64,000 nucleotides of DNA from Cylindrotheca closterium (taxonomy: Eukaryota; Bacillariophyta; Bacillariophyceae; Bacillariales; Bacillariaceae). The stretch covers positions 186,001 to 250,000 of the forward strand of contig CAKOGP040001792.1 of NCBI GenBank assembly GCA_933822405.4, given 5' to 3'. The notes beneath the pieces are model-generated. The model made no database searches, had not been told where the DNA came from, and saw only the letters and a list, made by a program, of their open reading frames with translations. Both the position numbers and the translations under genes were made by a program. Of the stretch, positions 29,666 to 40,207 are shown in pieces (positions within the stretch are counted from its first letter, which is position 1; every line of letters starts with the position of its first letter).

Positions 29666-31170
29666 CTAATTTTCTGATTCCTTCTCGTCTTCATCATAGT
29701 CAAATTCTTGGACAGCCTCCATCACATTCCCCTTCGCTGCCTTTGATGCTGTCCTCTTTCCAGAATTTGAACGAAACACAAAAGTTGATCGTCGTCGGGA
29801 ATGTTCCAAACCCTCTTCATCACCGTCACGAGCACCAACACATTCTTCTCGTAAAATATCGTAAATCTTTTGGAAGGTAGGTCGCTCATGCACGTTCTCG
29901 TTCCAGGACTTCTCTAACAGGCTCTTGATCGTCTCTGGCCAATCCGGCTGGATGTATGGACGCTTTTGTTCTTTACCCCAAACTCTGGTCCTGAGTGAAT
30001 TCATTCCGTACACTTCAAACGGCGTCTTGCACGAGTACATTTGGTGAAAAAGGATTGCGAACGAGTATGCGTCGCAAGAAAAACTGTAAGGCTTCTCCAA
30101 CGCCACCTCCGGAGCCATGTACCGGGGAGAGCCCGTCATTGCTGTCAGCTTGTACAAGCCGTCGGCATCTTTGTCTTCGCTGAAAACCTCTTTTGCAAGA
30201 CCGAAATCGAAAAGCTTGATATCATCGCGAATGTCAAAGCCAACATTCTCAGGCTTAAGATCGCGATACAAAATGTTCTTGTTGTGCATGTATAATATTG
30301 CTGCAGAAAGATCAAAAGCTGCTACCAACTTGTCCTCCAAAAGAGCCGCCTTCTTCTTTCCCTTTCGGTCAAAAAATTTGCTCCCAAAGCCTCCAGTAAT
30401 ACGCGATTGCAACTTTCCCCACTTTGCGATGCGACTCTCCAAAGTATCGTATAATCGGTCCATGACTATTGTGAAACATAAAATTAGATTGCATGTCGTA
30501 ACAATTAATGCATAGTGTTCAAAGATAATATAGGTCTTACCGATGAAGTAGTCTGCTTCGAATGGACTCAGCGAACCGCATGCACGCATCTTAATTATGT
30601 TGGGATGTTCAATGTCAGAGAGAACGCGGGTTTCTACTGCCATATCAATGCTTCCCTGAATGAAGATTCCGGCGTCGTTGACGACTTCAGGGCTCAAAAT
30701 CTTAAGGGCATAGCGGGCATCACCATCCTCTCGAATGCAATGATCGGCAATGAATTTACGAGACTCCATTTGATCTGGGTCATCAACAACAGAAAGAGCT
30801 GTCAGCAGGAAGAAACCTATCTATCAATTCAATTCCGCTTGTATTATTTACCTTCGGCATCCGGGACAGCATTGGATGGTTTCGATTTGGCACCGAAAGA
30901 AAGACATTCGTAGACAGTACCGAATCCGCCTTTCCCCAAGACTTTTCCCAACTTGATCTCTTCCTTTGAGAACTTTGGAAATATATCCTTAGGTGATTAC
31001 AAAAGTGAGATCGAATCTTTGCCAACTTCAAAGCACTCAAAGCGAAAACAAGCAATTGCACTTACAGAAGAGTCAACGATCTTGGATTTCTTAAAAAGCT
31101 TTTCGATTTGCTTTGCCGCAAACTCTGCCCCCGCTTTTCGGACCTTTTCTTTATCTTGAACAGCTGCCAT
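29666..31170 (-). CDS. Serine/threonine protein kinase, tandem copy A
   Basis: Four exons, 31170-31066, 30987-30852, 30798-30541 and 30465-29666, give 432 aa. The N-terminus is MAAVQDKEKVRKAGAEFAAK. The kinase domain starts LGKVLGKGGFGTVYECLSFG (Gly loop), then RYALKIL (VAIK Lys), LYRDLKPENVGF (catalytic loop), LFDFGLAKE (DFG), GSPRYMAPEVAL (APE) and WNENVHERPTFQKIYDIL. All catalytic residues are present, so it should be active. It looks like the tyrosine-kinase-like/MLK-type soluble kinases common in stramenopiles. An insert with basic residues (SKFFDRKGKKKAAL) lies before the catalytic loop. The tail ends in an acidic EFDYDEDEKE. It lies head-to-tail with copy B (31665-33372), clearly its paralogue. 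Confidence 0.92.
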
Positions 31171-31664
31171 TGTTGATCGATCTGTGCGATGCGAGAATCT
31201 GGTGCTGGTTTTTCAACAGGCAAGAGATAGTAGACAAATTGTTTCGCAGTACCGTACCGGTATCCAGGAGGTTCGTACTGGTACCGGTATCCAGGAGGTT
31301 CGTACCGGTACACGTGTACCTGGTACCCGTAGGTAGAGAGACATTTTATGAATACTTGTACTTTTAATACCGTACAGTAGAGTTGAAGCTGCGGAGATTC
31401 ACAACGATCACTTTTGCAAATGCTGTACTGGAAAAAAAGTGGTGCAGATGATAGGTGACAGTTTGATCGTCAGAGACAACTTGGGTACCATGCAAAATCT
31501 AGGCAATTGATCCTAGTAGTAGTGGATGAGTATGAGAAGCACAAACAACCTTAAAGCTTGAAAAATTCAAGACATGAAGAAAGTACAAAACATTTTAGGT
31601 ACCGATTGGAAACTTAGTGCCCTCGAATCGATTCGTTGTAAAATGTTTTGTTTGTTTTGGATGC
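31171..31664. other. Spacer between tandem kinase genes, with GTACCGG repeats
   Basis: About 490 bases holding the promoter of copy A and the 3' UTR of copy B. It includes two copies of a 27-bp GTACCGG-containing unit and further GGTACC motifs up to 31328. No gene. Confidence 0.5.
31254..31307 (+). repeat. 27-bp direct repeat, two copies (GTACCGGTATCC unit)
   Basis: Copies at 31254-31280 and 31281-31307 begin GTACCGGTATCCAGGAGG and are nearly identical. They are followed by GTACCGGTACACGTGTACC, itself rich in palindromes, about 130 bases upstream of the kinase A start codon. Confidence 0.85.
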
Positions 31665-33372
31665 TCAAGCGGAACCCCGTTCCTCGTCACCCTCTTCCTC
31701 GTCATCATCGTAGTCGAATTCTTGAAGAGCCTCCATGATCGGCTTCGCACCCTTTGAAGACGTCTTCTTTGTAGACGGTCCAGTAAACACAAAAGTGGAT
31801 CGCCGTTTGGAATGTTCCAAACCTTCTTCCACACCGTCACGAGCACCAACGCATTCCTCACGCAAAATATTGTAGATCTCTTGGAAAGTAAGTCGATCAT
31901 GCACGTTCGCGCTCCAGGATTTTTCCAAGAGGTTCTTGATCGAAACTGGCCAATCCGGCTGGATGTATGGACGCTTTTGTTCTTTACCCCAAACTCTGGT
32001 CCTGAGAGACTTCATTCCGTACAATTCAAAGGGTGTCCTGCAGGAGTAAATTTGATGAAACATGATTGCAAAAGAGTACGCATCACAAGAAAAACTGTAA
32101 GGCTTCTCCAATGCAACCTCGGGAGCCATGTACCGAGGAGAGCCCGTCATTGCTGTCAGTTTGTACAAGCCATCAGCATCCTTGTCTGCAGCGAAAACCT
32201 CTTTTGCAAGACCAAAATCGAAAAGCTTGATGTCGTCTCGAATGTCAAAACCAACATTCTCTGTAAAAATGAATAAATCAATGGATCAAACAAACAGGAT
32301 GCATTTGTCCACTGAACAAACAGGAACATGCGATGATTATTTTTTACGAAATGTCACATACCTGGCTTGAGATCACGGTACAAAATGTTCTTCTTATGCA
32401 AGTACAATATTGCCGCAGAAAGATCAAACGCTGACACCAACTTGTCCTCCAAGAGTTTCTTTTTCTTCAGTCCTTTGCGGTCAAGAAGGCAGGCTCCAAA
32501 GCCAGAGGAAATGCGGCTCTGTAAATTTGCCCACTTTGCGATGCGACTCTCTAAAGTATCGTACAATCGGTCCATGACTAGCGTGGTGAAACATAAATTA
32601 GATTGCCTCTTATCACAATAAGTATTGAACACTGCCCAGAGATACTGTAGGCCTTACCGATGAAATAGTCAACTTCGAATGGACTGATGGAACCGCATGC
32701 ACGCATCTTAATGATGTTGGGATGTTCAATATCGGAGAGAACGCGGGTTTCTACTGCCATATCAATGCTTCCTTGAATTAGTTCTCCTGGATCGTTGACG
32801 ACTTCAGGGCTCAGAATCTTAAGGGCATAGCGGGCGTCTCCACCCTTGCGAATGCAGTGATCGGCAATGAATTTGCGAGACTCCATCTGTCCTTGGTCAG
32901 CTGGGGAGAAACATTTTCGTGTAAGTACAAAGACCGGCCAGAGCAGGACACAAGTTGAACCAACGAATCCGAGATTTACCTTCTTCGTCAACAACTTGCT
33001 TTGCGCCCAACGAAAAGGAATTGCGAACGGCAGACATTGTAGTCAAGCCTCCGCCTTGCTTACGACTCTTGGTTTTCGCATCGAACGAGAGACATTCGTA
33101 GACAGTACCGAATCCACCTTTGCCCAGCACCTTACCTAATTTGATCTCTTCCTTCAAAAACTGTGGAAATGTATCCTGGGGTCCAAAGTGATCAAAAGTG
33201 AGAACCATATCTTTGACAACTCTGTCCAAAGCGCTCAACAACAAACGGTATTATCACGTACAGAAGAGTCAACAATCTTGGATTTCGCAAACATTTTGTC
33301 GATTTCTTTGCTAGCAAAGGCTGCGCCCGCCTTTCGGACCTTTTCTTTGTCTTGAACAGGAGCTGTCATCAT
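31665..33372 (-). CDS. Serine/threonine protein kinase, tandem copy B
   Basis: Five exons, 33372-33262, 33175-32980, 32900-32658, 32577-32362 and 32260-31665, give 453 aa from the first of two adjacent ATGs. The domain order is that of copy A: LGKGGFGTVYECLSFDAK, RYALKILSPEVV, YRDLKPENVGF, LFDFGLAKE, RYMAPEVALEKP. It differs by a longer Gly/Ser/Met insert after the Gly loop (GGGLTTMSAVRNSF), KKKK in the basic insert, and a longer acidic tail. It has one extra intron (32261-32361), which splits the KPENVGF codons contiguous in copy A. Active kinase predicted; pathway unknown. Confidence 0.92.
32261..32361 (-). other. Intron present only in kinase copy B
   Basis: 101 nt, donor GTATGT and acceptor TTACAG, phase 1, inside the catalytic loop just after Lys-Pro. 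The same codons are uninterrupted in copy A near 30250. Confidence 0.88.
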
Positions 33373-33930
33373 CTAAAAGTTTCGGATGTGAACTGTTCAC
33401 ATAACTCGTCGCTCTGTTGAAATCTTTCCAACGATGCTGGAAAACAGATTCTTTCGTAAAAATCTGGTAGACTCCTACGCAAGATGCCACAACGGATGTC
33501 GCAGCTGCGAGCCATTTCGCCATTGGTGGCGCACAACCTTTGGTATTTATAGCGAATCAGGAATACAGGTGTTTCCCACATTTCGCACTTGGTAGTGAGA
33601 GAACCTTTTGTCGAATAAAGGAATATTGTGGAGTCGACCTGCTGCTAGAAGAATCTTTTATATAAATAAATGGGTTCGATGGTGGTGGTAGTTAAAATCA
33701 AAAGTAAGCACTGGAATACCGGTGAGTCTTACGCTCTTCCGTTCGAGCAAGAACAATCATATTTGCATACTATTTTAAAATTACTACATATTTATTTTAG
33801 TCAAGCGGAATCTGGAATTTCAATATGAATCCTCCTAGTCAAACATGCTGTTGCCACGTGGAAATCGAAAATAGAAACGTTCCGATCTTCAGTTGACAAA
33901 AACTGTCAAACCATCACCATTCACAACATC
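33373..33930. promoter_or_regulatory. Divergent intergenic region
   Basis: About 560 bases between kinase copy B and the ABC-like gene, with start codons facing away from each other. AT-rich around 33650-33820. No gene or clear element. Confidence 0.4.
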
Positions 33931-36900
33931 ATGAAGAGGAGACGGAGAAGTTTAGCTGCAGGCTTCGTCGTTGCACTCGCAGCATTTGGAAGTCCCACTG
34001 TAGCATCGTCAGACTCATTCGGAAGGAAACTCCCTCCTCCTCCACCCCCTCTACGGCCGAATCTTTCAAAGCAAGGCTTTCAAGAGGATGGTGAAGGCTC
34101 AGAGCCAGTCGTAGAGAACTCAGCTAGAGTGTCGACAAAGATAATACCACCCCCGCCACCTAGACCACAACGATTGAATGTGATACCGCCCCCAAGAATA
34201 CCACCACCTCCGCCGCGGTCGTTGCAATCAATACAGGCGTCACAATCAATACAGACGGTGAATTCACAACAAGATCAACGGCGAGATCCTCCTCCTCCGC
34301 CACCACCACCAAAGCCAATCAAGTCCAAAGTCAAAGAACACGTTAGAATTTCTGATGATAATAATTCAGAACGGCAAACAAAAGAGGAAGCCGAAGTAAT
34401 CGAACAGGAGCAGGAGCCGGAGATAGTAGATATCAATGCAAATCCGAACGATATTCTTGAAAGATATCCTCCTCCGCCACCCCCACCAAAGCCAATCGAG
34501 TCCAAACTCAAAGAAGACGTTAGTATTGCTGATGATAATGATTCAGAATTTCAAAAAAAAGATGAAGCCGAAGTAATAGAACAGGAGCAGAAGCCGGAGA
34601 TAGTAGATATCAATGCAAATCCGAACGATATTCTTGAAATAGATGCAATTTCAGAACCCGCTGAAGAAGCAAGTGAGCAAAGGAACAAGGAATCGCCAAA
34701 AGAGAATCAACAAACATCATCTAGCAAAGCTGATGAAGTGACATTAGGGCTTGAAAACCAACAATCTGAAAGCGGTGATTCGATGAAGCATCCCGAAAAT
34801 ACTGATCGAGAAGATACGGCATCTTTCATCGCATCGCGAATATCATCAGAGCCGAAAACCACAACAGTCCAGAATCAAGAGGAGTTTCAGAATGAAAAAG
34901 AGCCCGAGCTTACTGTGCAGGGAGATTCGCCGCCCAGAGCACTTGCCCCCAAGGCTGGTACGGGATCTCCATTCGTTAGGAGTCAGACTTCGTTTCAAAG
35001 GCTTGAGAGTGCTGAACCACAACCAAGGCCGCAGCAACAAGCATTTACAATGCCACTTACGCATCAGCATCCAACAAAACCTGCCATACCCAAGCAGCCC
35101 AATCGCTCTCAACAACATCAGATTCAGCAGGGTTCTTACAGACAGCAGGCCCCCAACCAACAGCGTCAGTATCCTTCACGTGTACCTCCAACGCATGTGC
35201 GAAGGCCGCCTCTGCGAACTTCAACTAGCGCACCATCCACCTCGACCTTCTTCAAAACCATATTAGGGAGCGTCGAAAAAGGATTGGACGAGCTGTCCAA
35301 CGTGGAGGAGAAAATTTCAAAACGAGCGCAAAAGCTTGTATCGGATGCTGCATCTTCGTCGAGTGTGAGCAATGTGGTTCAGTTTGCGACAAGAAGTTTG
35401 CCATCAAGATCCAGTAGTTCCGCTCACTCTACCCCGAAACGGGCGACAGGTTCGCCTTTCAAAACTTCGCGACCACCGGCGTCCTCATCGGACAACATGT
35501 CTCCATTCACTCACCTTGGAAAGAAGTATGAGGGTGTTACGACGGCAGCAAAAGAATCATCGAAACCAGCAGTGTCTCAACAGCTGTTTCGAGCAAATGG
35601 TGGCGCGTCTGCCCCTGGTGGACAGACACCAAACCAACCAATACCGAGCTTACCACTTGCAGCCAGCGGCTCTTTGGCGCCATCAGCACAACCAGAACAA
35701 AGACAACAGCAGCAAAATCAGTACTCCCAACCACCGAGCAAAGGGGTTAACCAATCGACTCAAGGAAGTATGCAAGGAATACAATCACCATATGGTGCCA
35801 CTCCTCCATACAAACAGAGCACTGAATCGCAATCAAAGCCAGATCCGCACAGTCGGCAGTCTCGCATTCCATGGGAGGAATCGAAAACAGGAACACCTCG
35901 GCCAAGCCAAACCCAAATGCCAGTTATGAACTCTTCATTTGGAGAAGACGACGTTAGCTGGAAGGAGAAACTGATGGGTGCTCTCCCTCGCCTACCGCGA
36001 TTGCCGAATCCTGCAAAATTATTCCGCCATCGAAAGAACAGAAACTATCAATACAACATGGATGCATGGGACTATGACGATGATGATTCCAGGCGGGGTC
36101 TTTTTGGATTTTTAAAGAAGAAAGCATCTTCCAAGCTGGCTTCTCATAGCCCCATGCCACAGTTGCGCCCGTCTGGCACTGGACATGGCGAAACCACGAC
36201 GACACCAGTTGATAGTCTAATGTCACGAAGCGACGGGGCAAAGACGACGTCACTGCTTTCCACATCTGACGAGACAAAATGCCGGTCACTTGGAAGATAT
36301 TATGCCGCCTTTGACTTTGTTCAAGTGATGTTCCTTATTCTTGGTGTACAGCAAATGCAAGGGTTTGAATTGTTGACGATCCCAAAGTCCCTTTTGGACT
36401 TCGTGTCCATCACAATCCCTACCTTTGTTGAAATCATTCGTGATTCAACGGCAACGTGGGCACCTTTCTGGTTCGCTTATGCGCTACTGACGAAGTTGTC
36501 TAGGAATTTAGTGCTAGCATCAAGAGTTGGTGATCTGGAATCAGAAGTTGCATCTTCCGTTGAAGACGATTCGATGTATGGCCAGCTGTACCTCCGCCTC
36601 GTTGCAGCAACCCCGATAGATACTAGACTACTTTCTCGATTGAGCCAAGCTGCGCAATCTGAAGTGAGGTGGATGATATCGAAGGCACAATTGAGTTCTT
36701 TCACAACTTTTGTTGCCGGTTTGCTCGTTTTCATGACAGCTTCCGTGCTCCGTTCAGCAATGATGGTGGTCGGAAAGACAGCATGGAGTCTTGTGATGTT
36801 GCAAGAATGGAGGTCATGGCCAATCGATTGGAATTCGTTGTGGAGTCATCATAAGACAATCTTGCAGACCTCGTTTCGTTCCCTCGAGACGCTGTTCGCA

Positions 36901-38512
36901 AATTTCGTGGTGAAGGTCTGCGATAAGCCGTTAGATGTGGCCTTCCACGCTTCGCTATTTACTGCGTTGCTCCTTGTGACCTTGATCCCCAAGGCGGAAA
37001 GCAAGAAAACAGTACCTGTAATCGACGATGAGGAAGACGAAATGGAAATAGCAAACGAAGGTCTTGATCAAATTTCAAGACTGGGAGCCTCCAGCGCAAC
37101 TCGCTTGACCATGCTTTCAGAGAACGGATCTGTCGAGAATGTGTTGGAACGCTGGCGATCGTCGAATGTACCATCAGCTATGCTGCCATCAAACCTTCGA
37201 CTTTCTCAGGTTATTCGACAAATGGGTTACGTGGTTTTGGCAGGACTGACTACCTTTGCGCCACTTCTGATTCCGTTCTATTTCGAGCAGGCTTCATCGA
37301 GTTCTGGCCTCCACACGGGTCTTCAGTGGGACTCCATGTTGGATGTGTCAGTCATTTTGATCAGCGTCTTCATGTTGGTCGCTAACGCATTGAAGCAATC
37401 TACAGTTTTGCAGGCATCCCTCCCGTATGTGAAGCCTTTCCTTTCAGACCTATCGCAGACAATGGAAGAAATTGCTGCTTCAAACAAACAGCAGGTCGAT
37501 CTCAAGCAATCGGCGTCCATATCTGCAAATGCCGGATTGGCCGTGAGAGACTTGTGGGCAGCACATACCACAAAACGTGCATGGGCTGTGCGTGGTGCGA
37601 CCCTGGAGTGTCGAAACGGAGAGGTTCTCGCCATACTGGGGGATGATAGTTCTGGTAAGACAAGACTACTGACAACAATTGCGGAATCACTCATCAGTCC
37701 ACCCAAGCGATCTTGTACGTCGAATAAAGTACGAGGGCTAGTTGCTATTGGTGGATTAGACGCGTCCAAGTGGGACAAGCCATCGTTAAAACGCCGTCTG
37801 GGAATTCTACTTTCGGATGTTTGCACCCTCGGAGACACTGCGTCAATCTTCTCTGGTTGGACCCTTGAAGAAATTCTTGAGCCAGTCGACGGAGTTCAAT
37901 CATCTCCACACGCACTCACGTCGAGTGAAAAGTCAGCAATCCTATTGGGGCTCAAAGTAAGCTTGGCAGTCGCTGGTTTCATTGTACTATTCAATAGCAC
38001 ACCACCTAACTGATTTTCTTTTTTCCAAGATAACGGGCCTGTATGGCACTCTCATTAGAAGACTACCATTCAAGATGAATACAGTTGTTACGGGAAATGA
38101 AGAAGACTTGGGCAAAACAGCAGTCGATCCAAGCACCACTTTCCTTTCTCCTGCCGAGTGGTCCAAGTTGCTGTTGGCAAAAGTCATCGCACAAACAATT
38201 GCCGATAATGACAACGTTCTCGCTTCTACTGACAAGATTGAAAACAGTCTCATGGGTTCCGTTCTCCTGCTTGACGACGTGACAGTGCTCTTATCTGAAG
38301 TCGACGAAGCCAAAGTCATTCGAGAATTACGCCAAACTGGTGCTGCTACTGTAATATCATCGAATAAATGGGCCACTGGACGATTTGCCGACAGGATTGC
38401 CATTGTGAAAGATGGAGCGATTGTTGAAGTTGGGTCGCACAATGACTTGATTGCTCGGGGTCCCCAACAGAGTCTATACGCTGCAAAGTGGCATGCAATG
38501 ACCCTGGGGTAA
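33931..38512 (+). CDS. Half-ABC-transporter-like protein with polyproline N-terminus and degenerate ATPase
   Basis: Exons 33931-37956 and 38030-38512 (73-nt intron, GTAAGC...CCAAG, phase 0) give 1502 aa. Signal peptide-like start (RRSLAAGFVVALAAFGSPTVAS). Residues 34-190 hold at least five polyproline runs (KLPPPPPPLRP and others) resembling formin FH1 ligands, including a duplicated block of about 58 residues. A long Gln/Ser/Pro-rich region follows. About six hydrophobic segments lie between residues 790 and 1155, like one ABC exporter membrane domain. The C-terminus is an ABC ATPase: ILGDDSSGKTRLL (Walker A, about 1238), LSPAEWSKLLLAK (in place of LSGGQ, about 1380), SVLLLDDVT (Walker B with Asp in place of the catalytic Glu), TVISSNKW (H-loop His replaced), then FADRIAIVKDGAIVEVGSHN. 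ATP may bind, but hydrolysis is doubtful. Confidence 0.82.
34273..34640 (+). repeat. Coding duplication of about 58 residues in polyproline region
   Basis: Two successive copies of a polyproline run followed by KPI.SK.KE, an acidic EAEVIEQEQ.PEIVDINANP segment and NDILE. Copy 1 begins near 34285 and copy 2 near 34460. They are strongly similar at DNA level. Confidence 0.8.
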
Positions 38513-38752
38513 GATTATCAAACAAAATCATCGCTAAGATGTATCCCAATGTGCTAAAGTAAATATTGATAGAGAGAATACCAAAGCTTCATTTGTCTCA
38601 AAAGTATGATTTCATGAATTTCAATAGAAGTACTTCGATAGCGCTTTTGCATTTTTCAAAACTTTTCATCTCATTTTCAATTTTATTGAGTAAGGACAAC
38701 GCAATAAGGTTGGATGTGAAAGTCCATTCCTCTCCCTTATCCAGAATAGCAA

Positions 38753-40060
38753 ATGAAAAACAAACATGACAATAGGAAACTATTAATGTGCCTCCTCCTT
38801 CCATTTGCGGCAGCCGTGGTAAATTTCAGCTTGTCATTCCTATTGGTAACTCATAACGACAATCATGGCAATCTTAACTCTCATGATCCGTCATTGAGCA
38901 ACACTAAGAACAGTCCAGGAGAAAAGATTGGCAACCCATTAAAAAACAAGCGATTACGGCTACTTCTTGCCAAAACAATTTCTACGCGAGATGTGGACGA
39001 TACCGTGCATGACATCAAGAGCATACAGATGCAGCATTCCGAGGATTTTCACATTGAATGGAAGGTATTCTGCTACAAGAATGAGACCTACCAAAGCATT
39101 CTATCAACATACAGCGAAGCCGCATGGAAAGAGCAGTTCAATACTGAAATTCATTTCTGGCCCGGCAAGAATAAGATCAATTTTTGGCACAGGTTTCTCA
39201 AGCCAGAATTGATCCCAGATTACATTGACTACCTGTGGATGATGGACGGCGACATTCGGTTGCGGAATATGGCATGGGATTGCTTCTGGGATACTGCCCT
39301 CACCTTCAAACCTGCAATTTTCGCCCCTACCATCATGTCAAGTCTCAGCTACAAGACCGAACGACGGAAGCTCTACACTGGGTCGACGCATCCACACCAG
39401 TGCTACAATACCTCGTACATTCCTCAAATCAAGAACGACTTTCAACGACTAGTGGCAATGGATGTTTGGGTGATTGAAATTCAGTTGCCAGTTTTCAATG
39501 TGGCAGCATGGGAAACAATATATAAGGTCTTTTCAGAGAATGTACCAGGATGGGGAGACTTTGAGTCCATGTGGGGTCCCGACCTGTATTGGTGTAAGTT
39601 GGTGGATCATCATTTGTTGAACGTGAAGGATACGGAACGGGAACGACTACAAGGCCGACCAAGAATGCATTGGGATGATGTGAAAGAAACCTGCTCCTTT
39701 GACGATTCTGTAAAATATCCAATCGACGAAGGACTGTATCTTGACAATACGGGACCATCATCAGCGTCGTCGTCGTCGTCGTCATCATCATCCGGTCCTC
39801 GACAACTGCCGCATGCCTGCATGATTATGCATTCGACTCCCGTGGAGCATCTGGACACCAAAACCATTGATTCACATTTAAAAGGGCCCAATAAAGTTGG
39901 CCCCCAAGACGAAGCCCAGTACCAAGAGGCATTTCCAGAATTTGTGGCTCGATTGAATGCGGCCCACCGGCATGTCTACCGCGCCTATTTCTCCGACGAC
40001 CCAGAACGATACAACTGTCAAGCTTGCAAACATGCTGGTTGTCTGACTGAAAGTGATTGA
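38753..40060 (+). CDS. Type II membrane glycosyltransferase-like protein (DUF707-like)
   Basis: Single exon, 435 aa. A TM anchor lies near the N-terminus (LLMCLLLPFAAAVVNFSLSFLL). The lumenal domain has LRLLLAKTISTRDVDDTV, the acidic metal-binding-like motif DYLWMMDGDIRL (GT-A DxD analogue), and VIEIQLPVFNVAAWETIYKVF followed by GWGDFESMWGPDLYWC. That is the same order as DUF707 proteins (DEDL motif, then V.E.MAPVFSR.AW and HGWGLD). These are considered Golgi glycosyltransferases of unknown substrate. A Ser homopolymer (SSASSSSSSSSSGP) interrupts the C-terminal third. Weak similarity, so family membership is probable rather than certain. Confidence 0.7.
   Translation: MKNKHDNRKLLMCLLLPFAAAVVNFSLSFLLVTHNDNHGNLNSHDPSLSNTKNSPGEKIGNPLKNKRLRLLLAKTISTRDVDDTVHDIKSIQMQHSEDFHIEWKVFCYKNETYQSILSTYSEAAWKEQFNTEIHFWPGKNKINFWHRFLKPELIPDYIDYLWMMDGDIRLRNMAWDCFWDTALTFKPAIFAPTIMSSLSYKTERRKLYTGSTHPHQCYNTSYIPQIKNDFQRLVAMDVWVIEIQLPVFNVAAWETIYKVFSENVPGWGDFESMWGPDLYWCKLVDHHLLNVKDTERERLQGRPRMHWDDVKETCSFDDSVKYPIDEGLYLDNTGPSSASSSSSSSSSGPRQLPHACMIMHSTPVEHLDTKTIDSHLKGPNKVGPQDEAQYQEAFPEFVARLNAAHRHVYRAYFSDDPERYNCQACKHAGCLTESD
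39758..39800 (+). repeat. TCG/TCA trinucleotide microsatellite in coding sequence
   Basis: A run of TCG then TCA codons encodes the poly-Ser stretch of the glycosyltransferase-like protein. Confidence 0.9.
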
Positions 40061-40207
40061 TTATACCGTTTAGTCTACAGGGTTTATTATTATTGTTGCT
40101 ATGATTGGTGCTACATGATACACCAGAAAGTATACAACACAGTATATCAGTATGTGTCAGTATGTATGTGTCAGGAGGATATGTCAACTGCCGTACGGTA
40201 TTACATC

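Noticed and set aside
31665..33372. Kinase copy B as a broken pseudogene (frame interrupted four times)
   Set aside because: All breaks are explained by introns with good splice sites, three at the same positions as in copy A. All catalytic residues remain.
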